Shown: positions 9,401-17,934, numbered from the stretch's first letter. The stretch: DNA of 64,000 nt from Chitinophaga pinensis (GCA_945878115.1 CAMDVD010000009.1:1-64000); one strand, 5' to 3'. The notes: generated from the letters alone by a model not told the origin. Program-made: numbers and translations.

Positions 9401-12360
9401 CCATCATTTGCATTATTACAAGTAATGTTTGTAGCAGCAGCTGAGGTAATAGAAACAGCAGTGGGATTGCTAATTGTCAAAGTAGTCGTAATACTACAAC
9501 CATTTACATCTGTCGCTGATACAGTATAAGCGTTTGCAACTAAACTAGTAAAACTACCTGTTGTATTGTTACTATTTGACGGTTGCAAATTATAACTAAT
9601 AGTGCCTGTGCCACCACTTGCTAACACATTGATAGTACCATCATTTGCATTATTACAAGTAATGTTTGTAGAAGTAGCTGAGGTAATAGAAATAGGGGTT
9701 AAAGGTTGCATAATTTGAAATGGGATGCTTACGTTATTACTGGTACAACTAGCATCTGTGGCTACTAATGTATAAAGACCTGCTGTAAGACCGGTGAACG
9801 AAGTAGCTGTGGTTGGAGCACCACCATTTAACGTATAACTCATTGCTCCTGCATTGCCATTGGCTAGGTAATAAATAGACCCTGCACTTGCACCATTGCA
9901 AAGGTTATTGGTTGTGTTGTACATTATAGAAAAAGCGCCGTTAGTGGAGATGTTATTATACAATGGTGCAGAACAAGCATTGGCAGATAAAGTAGGGTGG
10001 TTGCCTTGCACACAAAGCTGCGGAAAAGGTATTGTGCCATACCACATATTACCACCCAAACACGGTCCCCAAATAGGATTTAATGTATTGCCTCCTGGAT
10101 TGCATGCTTGGTCGATATATAACAAAGGAGTTGTGGAGGTAGTGGTAAACGTTGCTCCATTTTTCATTTCTAAATAGCTATTTGCTTCTTGTATCATTTG
10201 TCCATTCACCTCTATCGTAGAGTTCCCGCAGTTAAAACTTGCATTATTCTCCACTTGTATTGAAGAAAACTTACCAATATTAATATTGTTATTGGTGTTC
10301 ACACAACTTTGTGCTTCATTATGCAAAATGTATTTTGCATAGCCATCGAGTATACCTCCGTTTTGTTTACCAATTTGAAGTTGAATATTATTGCTTGGAT
10401 TCGAGTTTATACAATGACTTATACGCCCGCTAAATTCGAGTATATTGGGTTCACATGCATTCGGACTACCCTCAACTATCGCATATGCAGTTTGAAAATT
10501 ATGAAACGAATAGGGAGTTTGCATATTGTTTATTACACTATTATTGCCTTTAAATACTACCCCTTCTATAAAAGTAGGCACTAAATTCATATCGTTATTA
10601 GTATAACCAACATTGTTGTAAATAAAAGTACAATTCTTAATGGTGCTATATTCTGAAGTATTATTAACAGGGCCTGTTTTTAGGTAAGCAAATTCACGCT
10701 GAATATCATTAACTTTAAAAGTGCAATTTTCAAAGTGGGTTCTGTAATAGCCAACTAAATCTAGCAATTTATAATTGTCGTCCCAATAATGGTTAACTGA
10801 ATTAATATCCGTAAACGGTTTATCTTCAAAATTACAATCAATATACTTTGTTTCTTCCCCGGCATTAACTCCATCACCACTTGCTGTTATTCTACAATAA
10901 ATATCGCATTCATTATAGGTTACATTCTTTGCTCTAACCAATAATCCATATTTATCGCTATCGTAAAAATGGCAGTTAGTAAAAGTAATATCTGATGCTA
11001 AATTTACTACATCATTGGATACTGGGCAACCCACATTATCTTCGAAATAGCAATCTGTAAAAACACCATTTGTACAATAATCACAAATATTAGTATTTGG
11101 AATGCATGCGGGTTCAATACCTAAGCCAGCAGAAGGAGTAGAAGCTAATGTATGTTGTGTATGTATATTGAACGCTTTACCTGAATGCGAAAAATGGCAC
11201 TGGTTTGTTGCACTTATGTCATTTCCAGCAATCCATGATAATGCTTGCCTTCCATTATATTCGAATTGGCAATTATCAATATCAATGTTGTTTGTTAAAC
11301 TGCCTTCTATTTTCATGCCATCTAACCCCATTGAGTGCACTTTACAATTTTGTATTTTGCTATCTTTACAATTGTAAAAGTAAACACCTGTATATTCATT
11401 TTGAATACCAGCATCGCCATATATTCCACCAATTAAAGCATGTTCACTATTTCCATTCACAGCTAGTTTCTCAATAGTTATATTGCTACAGTTTTGTGCC
11501 TGAAAGAAATAGCCAACAGAAGCTCTAGCATGTAATTCATAAAAAGATGACCAATAAGAACCAAAAGTTGTAGGAATTGTTGCAACAGAAATTGCAGTAC
11601 TAGACGTTGTAGTAGGGTATACTATTGGTATAGGGGTAGTCGTTAAAGGAGTTCCTAAGCTTGGGGCAAGATAAGTATTCCATAAAGCTAATGTATTCAA
11701 AGTAGTATTTACTTTCACTTGATTTGGAAATAATACCTCATAATAAGTCAGAGTTTGTCCTGGTGCAATCCAGGAACCATAGTACAAATCATTTTCATAC
11801 TTTATATGCGCTTGTTGGTTTGTGGTTGTAATAAGCATAGGGCTTAAAATTCCAGAGAAAAGCATGGCATTGCTACTCAAAGCAAATTCTGTTCCTGTAA
11901 TTAAATCTTGTCTTCCTACTATCATTGGATTACTTGCGCTAGGTGCATCAATATCTATTTTATAAGAAACACCACTAGATATGTTATCTACTACATCCAT
12001 GTTAATGCATTTTGCTATTACTTGAAATTCCTCTGTCCAATTCTTAGAAGCATTCAATGTACTTTCCGTAAAGGTCATTGTGTGATTCCCGTTTGTAAAT
12101 GTAGGCATTATAAAACCTGCTACATTTGAATAGATTGCAGGGATACTATTAGGAGCAGTAAAATATAAAGTACCTCCTCCAGTTTTGGTAAGGGTAATGC
12201 TTCTACTTAATGCTAAAACTGGAATGAAAGGTACAATAAAAAATAGGACAAGGCATTTTAAAATACGGTATTTCGCTCTTTCTACATAATGAGGATAAAG
12301 TTTTATTACTTCAATAAAAGAAGTAAAATGAAAGAAGTTTGAAGCGAGTAAATTTTTCAT
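6406..12360 (-). CDS. Large T9SS type A cargo protein: right-handed beta-helix regions plus SprB-type repeats (ORF open to 12447; start at MKNLLAS preferred)
   Basis: Hydrophobic CLVLFFIVPFIPVLAL segment, parallel beta-helix-like N/C-rich repeats, two SINVLASGGTGAISYNLQPTN repeats, C-terminal EIYPNPASTVLKI. Confidence 0.85.
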   Translation of the reverse strand: MKNLLASNFFHFTSFIEVIKLYPHYVERAKYRILKCLVLFFIVPFIPVLALSRSITLTKTGGGTLYFTAPNSIPAIYSNVAGFIMPTFTNGNHTMTFTESTLNASKNWTEEFQVIAKCINMDVVDNISSGVSYKIDIDAPSASNPMIVGRQDLITGTEFALSSNAMLFSGILSPMLITTTNQQAHIKYENDLYYGSWIAPGQTLTYYEVLFPNQVKVNTTLNTLALWNTYLAPSLGTPLTTTPIPIVYPTTTSSTAISVATIPTTFGSYWSSFYELHARASVGYFFQAQNCSNITIEKLAVNGNSEHALIGGIYGDAGIQNEYTGVYFYNCKDSKIQNCKVHSMGLDGMKIEGSLTNNIDIDNCQFEYNGRQALSWIAGNDISATNQCHFSHSGKAFNIHTQHTLASTPSAGLGIEPACIPNTNICDYCTNGVFTDCYFEDNVGCPVSNDVVNLASDITFTNCHFYDSDKYGLLVRAKNVTYNECDIYCRITASGDGVNAGEETKYIDCNFEDKPFTDINSVNHYWDDNYKLLDLVGYYRTHFENCTFKVNDIQREFAYLKTGPVNNTSEYSTIKNCTFIYNNVGYTNNDMNLVPTFIEGVVFKGNNSVINNMQTPYSFHNFQTAYAIVEGSPNACEPNILEFSGRISHCINSNPSNNIQLQIGKQNGGILDGYAKYILHNEAQSCVNTNNNINIGKFSSIQVENNASFNCGNSTIEVNGQMIQEANSYLEMKNGATFTTTSTTPLLYIDQACNPGGNTLNPIWGPCLGGNMWYGTIPFPQLCVQGNHPTLSANACSAPLYNNISTNGAFSIMYNTTNNLCNGASAGSIYYLANGNAGAMSYTLNGGAPTTATSFTGLTAGLYTLVATDASCTSNNVSIPFQIMQPLTPISITSATSTNITCNNANDGTINVLASGGTGTISYNLQPSNSNNTTGSFTSLVANAYTVSATDVNGCSITTTLTISNPTAVSITSAAATNITCNNANDGSINVLASGGTGAISYNLQPTNANNTTGNFNGLTANTYTITATDANGCSITTSIILINPNPDYCCNTDFGSASNKLFFDNTTASNFSTNLNFTNSSIFINGIYTIDQNMNFSGCTFFFTANAKITVNTGYTLTIDDCTLKAGCSNMWDGIYASDPSSQIVITNSTIQDMENGVVSSNDAKLNIVENIFIDNYVGMQIVNSPIGYNFLNGECMIRKNTFTSSGLSLLPPHNINQFKGEIGISIQKCQEVEVGYIDAIAPNPSEMNTFNNLYTGIYSVPAKATLAQNLKFNNNTFSEIKDDTYTGLYIENQKLLNAYSSLAVGRRGAGIYFQNYDVLALGLPLNLHHATIIHLDNGGEFNGCDKAIIGHSISAEINGVHVNNTMLGLMFTDATNQQYRIYNNALHETLLGIQCIGDIGNSSLSNNEILTESGPILTGYNNFAFPVGIDIKNGNNFSVSNISLMNNPITLASICGVGINLSNTGKNLLAYNNTIDLTSTTSASAYANYTAAGINLSNCKGSNLERNTITGNTSLLLNANQTKGIQMNTSKECRFTCNATNKMPIGWNVISNCYTPPDHVQGNSFDAHYIGMLYRHLGSEGTLGNIGDNQNDNNNSFHGTSYMSDQNYNGYTDKIYRMSGCIGTALGDNIFTNSSTLNSYCSISNCSPLFDAITYACNIQANPSADIYSCPIIQIIEDGGADDESINENSAILVAQNNITYPEFQEIAKWFDERNVYEGLDKDSIIRNSNIIFNNFYYDQQQKSTDDILTTNRNLSSFIDSTLATDSTQITQRILNTQTSNNTISTTRIYEENERDVNGYYLRWITKGIDDLSNTEKGDITTLALSCPYVNGTAVYKARMINASMNPLVDYNDLLLCNAAGVYKNTTGTGLFDEENSWLNSISNSTINNVVDKVMNQTIQENKFEIYPNPASTVLKIAYQLNEYENGELILFDIIGKEQLRISLSNKSNNVIVNIQNLFKGIYTYKYVINNISKSTGKITIE

Positions 12361-12610
12361 GAAATATGAGTTTAAAAGTATCGAATAAAAATTTGAGACA
12401 TCTGTTGATGCTGGCACCAAAATTCTATATTCGCTATTGCCACTCACCTACAACATAAAATCAAATTCATATATCATTATCCCATCACTCAATCCTCTAT
12501 AAATGTAACACACCTTTACTAGCAAACAAACTTTTTTACAAATTCCTTTTTGAAATTCAGGAAATCATCTTTTTGCCACTTATCAATTCTATATTTATTT
12601 GTCAGTATTT

Positions 12611-12690
12611 CGCGTTAGGGATAGAACGGAAATCCTTTTTTTTTCTTCAAAAAAAAGATTGGAGTGATAGCCCGACCCGAAGGGGAACGC
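12611..12690 (+). repeat. Chimeric or divergent relative of the hairpin-bearing dispersed repeat (CGGAAATCC-CT9…A8G-ATTGGAGTGATAGCCCG)
   Basis: Shares CGGAAATCC + T/A hairpin + GATTG core with the copies at 44016 and 51563; outer flanks differ. Confidence 0.5.
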
Positions 12691-12696
12691 TCTGAA

Positions 12697-12898
<202 letters not shown>

Positions 12899-12953
12899 CA
12901 GCCCTGAAAGGGCGACATATCCCAGCGAGGTGGCATCGCCCTTCGCATATGGT

Positions 12954-13045
12954 AGTTAGTAATTGGAATTACGTTTTTGGAATTTGGGTTTACGTATTTG
13001 GAATTTGGGATTTGACATTTGGAATTTTGTATTTGGGATTTAAAA
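12954..13045 (+). repeat. TTTGGAATTTGGGATTT-type degenerate repeat cluster
   Basis: Repeated (T)TTGGAATT(T/A)… and TTTGGGATTT units. Confidence 0.7.
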
Positions 13046-13825
13046 AAGAATTTCCTTCAGTACAATATAAATCCCCATGCACAACAGGAACCAACCAAAG
13101 GCAGGTTTTAATTTTGCGCCATCAATTTTGGTACTTAAATAAGTGCCAATCCACATACCCAAAATGGCTATTGCAGTGATAGTACCTAAAAATAAATAAT
13201 TGATGTGGACGCCATTGATAATATCGCCTGTAAATCCAATGATGGAATTGATAAAAATGATCAGTAGGGATGTGCCAATGGCTTTCTTCATGGGCAGTCC
13301 AGCAAATAAAACGAGAGCAGGAATAATCAAAAATCCACCACCTGCACCAAGAAATCCAGACACACAACCAACATAAATTCCCATGAAAAAAAGGCGTCTG
13401 TATTGTTGCTGATTAGCACTAAGAATTGGCTTCGTTTTTCGTATCATGGAAATGGATGCTGCCATCATGAGTATGGCAAAAATGACCATAAACAAAATAT
13501 TCGAGCTGACGGAAAAAGTACCGAGGTTGCAAATATGTTTGGGAATAATAGGTACTACAAATTTGCGAATGATGAGTAAGGAAACAACAGAAGGTATGGC
13601 AAAGTAAATAGCAGATTTAAATTCGAGATTACCTAATTTGTAATGTTTCAAACTGCCTATACATGCGGTAATGCCAACGATGCATAAAGAATAAGAACTT
13701 GCTAATTGTGGTTCGATTTGAAATAAATAGACCAAGATGGGAACACTCAAAATAGAGCCTCCGCCACCAATTAATCCTAAAGAAATGCCGATGAGTATGG
13801 ATGAAAAATAGCCGATGATTTCCAT
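13040..13825 (-). CDS. TauE/SafE family sulfite exporter-like permease
   Basis: Hydrophobic; GLIGGGGSILSVPILVYLF and GFLGAGGGFLIIPALVLFAGLPMKKAIGTSL motifs. Confidence 0.9.
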   Translation of the reverse strand: MEIIGYFSSILIGISLGLIGGGGSILSVPILVYLFQIEPQLASSYSLCIVGITACIGSLKHYKLGNLEFKSAIYFAIPSVVSLLIIRKFVVPIIPKHICNLGTFSVSSNILFMVIFAILMMAASISMIRKTKPILSANQQQYRRLFFMGIYVGCVSGFLGAGGGFLIIPALVLFAGLPMKKAIGTSLLIIFINSIIGFTGDIINGVHINYLFLGTITAIAILGMWIGTYLSTKIDGAKLKPAFGWFLLCMGIYIVLKEILF

Positions 13826-13910
13826 GGGTTAAATGTAAGCTTGTATTCTATATTTTTTCTTTCTTTTTGAAATAGAACTTACATATCGTTTTAAAAATAG
13901 ACATAAAAAA

Positions 13911-13947
13911 ATCCACACATCTATGCAACAAGCATTTATGTGTGGAT
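13911..13947 (-). terminator. Intrinsic terminator for the 14021..16027 gene
   Basis: 10-bp stem ATCCACACAT/ATGTGTGGAT followed on the minus strand by a T tract. Confidence 0.75.
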
Positions 13948-14020
13948 GAGGAATTTTAATAATGAATACTAACGCATTCCTTTATTATTTTTAATATCTA
14001 ACAATTGGCAAGCAGATGTA

Positions 14021-16027
14021 TTACTTCTTCGTTATTTGTAGAGTATAAACTTTTTTAGCGATTAAAGCACTTACATAATAATTGCCAATAGCAAGTCCTT
14101 TCAAGGAAACTGGAATGGTATTACTTCCGTTGGTTAAATGTTGTTTGCTCTGCATAATTGTTTTTCCATTGATGTCGCAAATGCTGATGATAGCATCTTC
14201 TGCATTTTGTAAATTAATCAGCAAAGTAGTCATGTCCTCTGAAGGGTTTGGATAAATGGATAGAATGTTTGGTGAAGAAGCTTCATCTTCAAGACCCAAT
14301 ACAAATCCATTCGCAACCGCTTGATCAATTGTAGAGGATGAGGCATTTTCAATTTTACCATCAGGCGCAATAATCATTCCAATGATATGCATTCTGTTTT
14401 TGTTCCAAGTAGAAACATTGAAATAGAAATTATGTGCATAGCTACTACCAGTTGTTACAGATGCTGGATAAGCATTTGGTATACCAAAGAAATTTGGAGA
14501 AATTGCACGAGCTACGTGGTCGTAAGTCATTAATGCAGCAGGCACTGAACCTGGTAAAGATTCAAATCCGCCCATTACACCATTACCACCTCCAGCATAA
14601 GCATTGGCTTGGTTGTAACCAGAGCCTGTACCTTTCACGCTATCTTCTATCAATACACAAAGAACTCTGTAATTGCCACTGGCATTGGCTTTGAAGGTAG
14701 TGGTTAAGGATACATCTAATTGCCCATTTCCTGAATTGTAGTTCGCACCATTTTTGATTTTTGCCACCGGTGTTAGAATAACTCTGGTCAAAAAATCTGT
14801 TTCAAAAGCAGAAGGATCTATTTTAGGTAATCGATCTGTAAGTCCGCTTGGGTAGCCTGTAATTTTTGTACCAATACCAGAATCATAAGATGGTACTGTC
14901 ATTGGGTCGCCATTATGAACGGCAATTCCTTGAAAAAACCCATTGTACTTCGCATCCATATTTCGTAATGCTACAGCACCACGAGGACACCATTGACACC
15001 ATGTTCCAGTTGCTTCTTCACCAATAACTAATTTATCAGAACCAGCTACAATTGGTGTAAAGGTGATGGTCTTGCTATCATCATTTGCATCGCCATCTGT
15101 TAAAGATCCATTTACATTTTTGATACTTGCTGTAAAGGTATTTAAGCCAGCAATTAAAGTAACTGGTGATGTTAAATTCAAAGCGTAAGAAGCTCCAGAA
15201 ACAATATTGACACCCGTTACACTTTGATTTGTCAAGGTGCCATTTGCATTCAATGAAATATCAAAACTAGTAATTGTATTTACACCAAGATTTCGAATGG
15301 TGATAGATGGAGTTCTGTTCTGTGTTACAATTCCGTTGTCAATACCAACTATTGCCATGGCGCCATTGGTTGCAGGTAATGTGTAAGCAGTGTAATCAAA
15401 ACTAACATCATCAATCCAAAATGAATTGGTATTATCAGAAGCAAAATAATCTATAGAAGCGATTTGAAAAGTAGAGTTTTGAAATTTCCCTTGAGACACA
15501 CCAGCGATAAATAATTCCCAATCATTGGTGTTGAGGTTTGCTTGTAATTTAAATTCAAACCAAGTATTTTGTGGGTAAGTAGCAGAAAGTGTTGGCTTAG
15601 TTGCATCATCAATTTGTAATGTGCCATTGGTTCCAAATGTATAATTCATGGCGTAAGTGCCACCATTTGTATTGGTACCTTGAAAATTAAAATATGCTTT
15701 TTTACCAGTTCCAACTTTCATCCAATGGGTATACACAAATGTACCTTTATTGTGCGGACCGCTTAATGGTAAAATAATATCCGAAGGACCACCCGTTGTA
15801 GCCGTAGATGTAAAATATAAAGAGTTGGTTCCACTATGTGCATCAGAATTCGAAACATTTAAATCATCGCCACCGCCTTGTGTTCCGCTCCAGGTAGTCC
15901 ATGTAGGGGATTGCGGACCTAATGGGGAACCAACAGTATAGGTGTCGAAATTGTCAGAAAAATTTACTTGTGCTAGCCCAATCACAGAGCAACAAAGTAG
16001 GAAAGAAGAAAGTAAAAAATGTTTCAT
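14021..16027 (-). CDS. T9SS type A sorting domain protein with Omp28/thioredoxin-like segment
   Basis: Start MKHFLLSSFLLCCSVIGLAQ; VIGEEATGTWCQWCPRGAVALRNM; C-terminal SIYPNPSEDMTTLLI. Confidence 0.8.
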   Translation of the reverse strand: MKHFLLSSFLLCCSVIGLAQVNFSDNFDTYTVGSPLGPQSPTWTTWSGTQGGGDDLNVSNSDAHSGTNSLYFTSTATTGGPSDIILPLSGPHNKGTFVYTHWMKVGTGKKAYFNFQGTNTNGGTYAMNYTFGTNGTLQIDDATKPTLSATYPQNTWFEFKLQANLNTNDWELFIAGVSQGKFQNSTFQIASIDYFASDNTNSFWIDDVSFDYTAYTLPATNGAMAIVGIDNGIVTQNRTPSITIRNLGVNTITSFDISLNANGTLTNQSVTGVNIVSGASYALNLTSPVTLIAGLNTFTASIKNVNGSLTDGDANDDSKTITFTPIVAGSDKLVIGEEATGTWCQWCPRGAVALRNMDAKYNGFFQGIAVHNGDPMTVPSYDSGIGTKITGYPSGLTDRLPKIDPSAFETDFLTRVILTPVAKIKNGANYNSGNGQLDVSLTTTFKANASGNYRVLCVLIEDSVKGTGSGYNQANAYAGGGNGVMGGFESLPGSVPAALMTYDHVARAISPNFFGIPNAYPASVTTGSSYAHNFYFNVSTWNKNRMHIIGMIIAPDGKIENASSSTIDQAVANGFVLGLEDEASSPNILSIYPNPSEDMTTLLINLQNAEDAIISICDINGKTIMQSKQHLTNGSNTIPVSLKGLAIGNYYVSALIAKKVYTLQITKK

Positions 16028-16110
16028 AGGTTTTAAAATTTGGATAAAGATAAATTCCAAATCCCAAAATCCGAAATTCGAATTTCGAAATTCGGATTTC
16101 TAAACAAGAA

Positions 16111-16539
16111 TTAACTCATTCGCTGAATGAAATCCAATACGGCTGCTTTGATTTTATCTCTCACTTCACGGGTGGCAATTAATTTTTCTTCATGCGTGCC
16201 AGTTAGTGAAGATGGATCGGTGAAGCTCCAATTTATTTTTTGATGAACCCCAGGAAAGATAGGGCATCTTGCGGCATTTGCTTCATCACAAACTGTAATG
16301 ATGTATTGATAAAGTCTTCCTTGTTTGAAGAATTCAAAAACATCTTTTGTTTTGTTGTTTGAAATATCAATGCCATCTTCCAGCATCACTTCTACAACGA
16401 GGGGATTGAGTTTTCCGGCTTCCAATCCTGCGCTTTCTACATCGAATTTATCGCCAGCAAATTTTTGTAAATAAGCTTCCGCCATTTGGCTACGTGCAGA
16501 GTTGTGGATACACAGAAATAAAATTTTCGTCTTTGTCAT
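16111..16539 (-). CDS. arsC: Arsenate reductase / low-MW protein tyrosine phosphatase family (ArsC-like)
   Basis: ILFLCIHNSARSQMAEAYLQ CX5R loop; ITVCDEANAARCPIFPG; adjacent ArsR. Confidence 0.85.
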   Translation of the reverse strand: MTKTKILFLCIHNSARSQMAEAYLQKFAGDKFDVESAGLEAGKLNPLVVEVMLEDGIDISNNKTKDVFEFFKQGRLYQYIITVCDEANAARCPIFPGVHQKINWSFTDPSSLTGTHEEKLIATREVRDKIKAAVLDFIQRMS

Positions 16540-16549
16540 AGAAATAAAT

Positions 16550-16675
16550 TTAAACAAATAGCCAAACGATATTGATGATACAAAATTTCGGATCAAAGCC
16601 GTAAATGAGTTGTAAAATCGTTATGCTAGTTAAAATGATAATCGGTTTTTTATATTTAATAAGTAGTTCTTTCAT
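16550..16675 (-). CDS. Small membrane protein ORF (41 aa) MKELLIKYKKPIIILTSITILQLIYGFDPKFCIINIVWLFV*
   Basis: ORF between the DUF6428 gene and the preferred arsC start; basic N-terminus plus TM helix; below the supplied ORF length cutoff. Confidence 0.55.
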   Translation of the reverse strand: MKELLIKYKKPIIILTSITILQLIYGFDPKFCIINIVWLFV

Positions 16676-16678
16676 AGT

Positions 16679-17191
16679 TTAACAACAGCCTCCTCCAGGT
16701 GTGCAGCAAGCATTTTTTTCAGTTTGTAATGAGGTTAATTCTAATTTTTCTTTTGATACAGGAATTCCACAATGGTCCTTTGCTAAGCAATCTGTTTCTT
16801 TTGTGGTTAGCACAAAGTTTTCGCCTTTCATCTCTACACCATATCTACCAATGGTTTGCCAAGTTTGATGATTATCTACACTAGGCGTAGAAAAAGTAGA
16901 TTGAAATTCAATTTCAACTTCTAGGTCTTCTTGTTCAAAAAGATTTTCGGAAAGGCTAATAATTTTTTGCAGTTTGTTTGGCTCTAGTCTATGGTTGAAA
17001 TCTTCTGCCACCCAAACTTGGAAGCTGATGGTTTTGTCGGTACGCACTGTTCCTCCGCAGTCAATAAAATGTTTGGTCGTTAAACCAACTTCAGTAATGT
17101 GAAAATGTCTCGGAATAAAAACGCCATTTGGTTGAATGAAGTTTAGTTGAGAAAGATGATCTAAGTGATTTCTAAATTGGGATAGTTTCAT
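16679..17191 (-). CDS. DUF6428 family protein with Cys-rich C-terminus
   Basis: GVFIPRHFHITEVGLTTKHFIDCGGTVR… ending ACCTPGGGCC. Confidence 0.8.
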   Translation of the reverse strand: MKLSQFRNHLDHLSQLNFIQPNGVFIPRHFHITEVGLTTKHFIDCGGTVRTDKTISFQVWVAEDFNHRLEPNKLQKIISLSENLFEQEDLEVEIEFQSTFSTPSVDNHQTWQTIGRYGVEMKGENFVLTTKETDCLAKDHCGIPVSKEKLELTSLQTEKNACCTPGGGCC

Positions 17192-17245
17192 TGGATTTAT
17201 TTTTAATTTTTAAGCGTAATACTAAATTTTATATGAAAATTATTT

Positions 17246-17383
17246 GGGCGGCAGATACGTCCTGACGATAAATGTCAGGATCCGTTTCCGCTCAAAGCAG
17301 CGGAATGGAGACTTTTCACTTCAATCTTTTTGCTTCAAAACAAGCAAAAAGGATTTTCGTTACAATCGTTGCCGCAATACATC
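17246..17383 (+). repeat. Hairpin-bearing dispersed repeat, copy 1 (138 bp, three hairpins)
   Basis: GGGCGGC…CCTGAC/GTCAGG, TTCCGCT/AGCGGAA, CTTTTTGCTT/AAGCAAAAAG…CGTTGCCGCAATACATC. Confidence 0.9.
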
Positions 17384-17429
17384 TGCAATTAAATATAATT
17401 TTGCTCATGACATTTTTGTGTATACATTT

Positions 17430-17783
17430 TTAGCAGCATTTGTTTTTTTTGATCTCTAGTTTGGTAGACATATTTGTAAAATATTTTTGCAGTAGTGCAA
17501 TTGTTTTTTCATCGATGCAGTAATTAATAGCATTTCCTTCAATACTACCTTTTATCAGTCCTGCATTTTTCAATTCTTTCAGGTGTTGCGATACTGTAGG
17601 TTGTGCAAGTGATAATTCATTGACGATATCACCACAAATGCAATCTTTGATTTTTATTAAATATTCAATAATAGCTATACGTGCTGGATGACCTAATGCC
17701 TTCGTCAATGTTGCGATGGCATTTTGTTTATCTGTAAAATTTTCAGTCTTCGTTGCGCCCATTTGTCTATTTTTATATTGCAA
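17430..17783 (-). CDS. arsR: ArsR-family winged-helix metalloregulator
   Basis: LGHPARIAIIEYL…CICGDIVNELSLAQPTVSQHLKELKNAGLI; C-terminal KNKCC. Confidence 0.9.
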   Translation of the reverse strand: MQYKNRQMGATKTENFTDKQNAIATLTKALGHPARIAIIEYLIKIKDCICGDIVNELSLAQPTVSQHLKELKNAGLIKGSIEGNAINYCIDEKTIALLQKYFTNMSTKLEIKKNKCC

Positions 17784-17829
17784 TATTACGATAAAGAATT
17801 TTTAATTTCCAAATAATTTTTAAATCGGC

Positions 17830-17934
17830 GTAAGGGGTAAGGCGTAAGGCATAAGTCGTAAGGGATAAGTCGTAAGACTTAAGGGGCAAGGGGTAAGGCG
17901 TATGGCGTAAGTTATAAGGCATAAGACGTTAGGG
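17830..17934 (+). repeat. Degenerate heptad array, about 15 units, consensus GTAAGGC
   Basis: Units gtaaggg/gtaaggc/gtaaggc/ataagtc/gtaaggg/ataagtc/gtaagac/ttaaggg/gcaaggg/gtaaggc/gtatggc/gtaagtt/ataaggc/ataagac/gttaggg. Confidence 0.95.

Noticed and set aside
17244-17459. 71-aa + strand ORF
   Set aside because: Translation of the hairpin-bearing dispersed repeat copy 1
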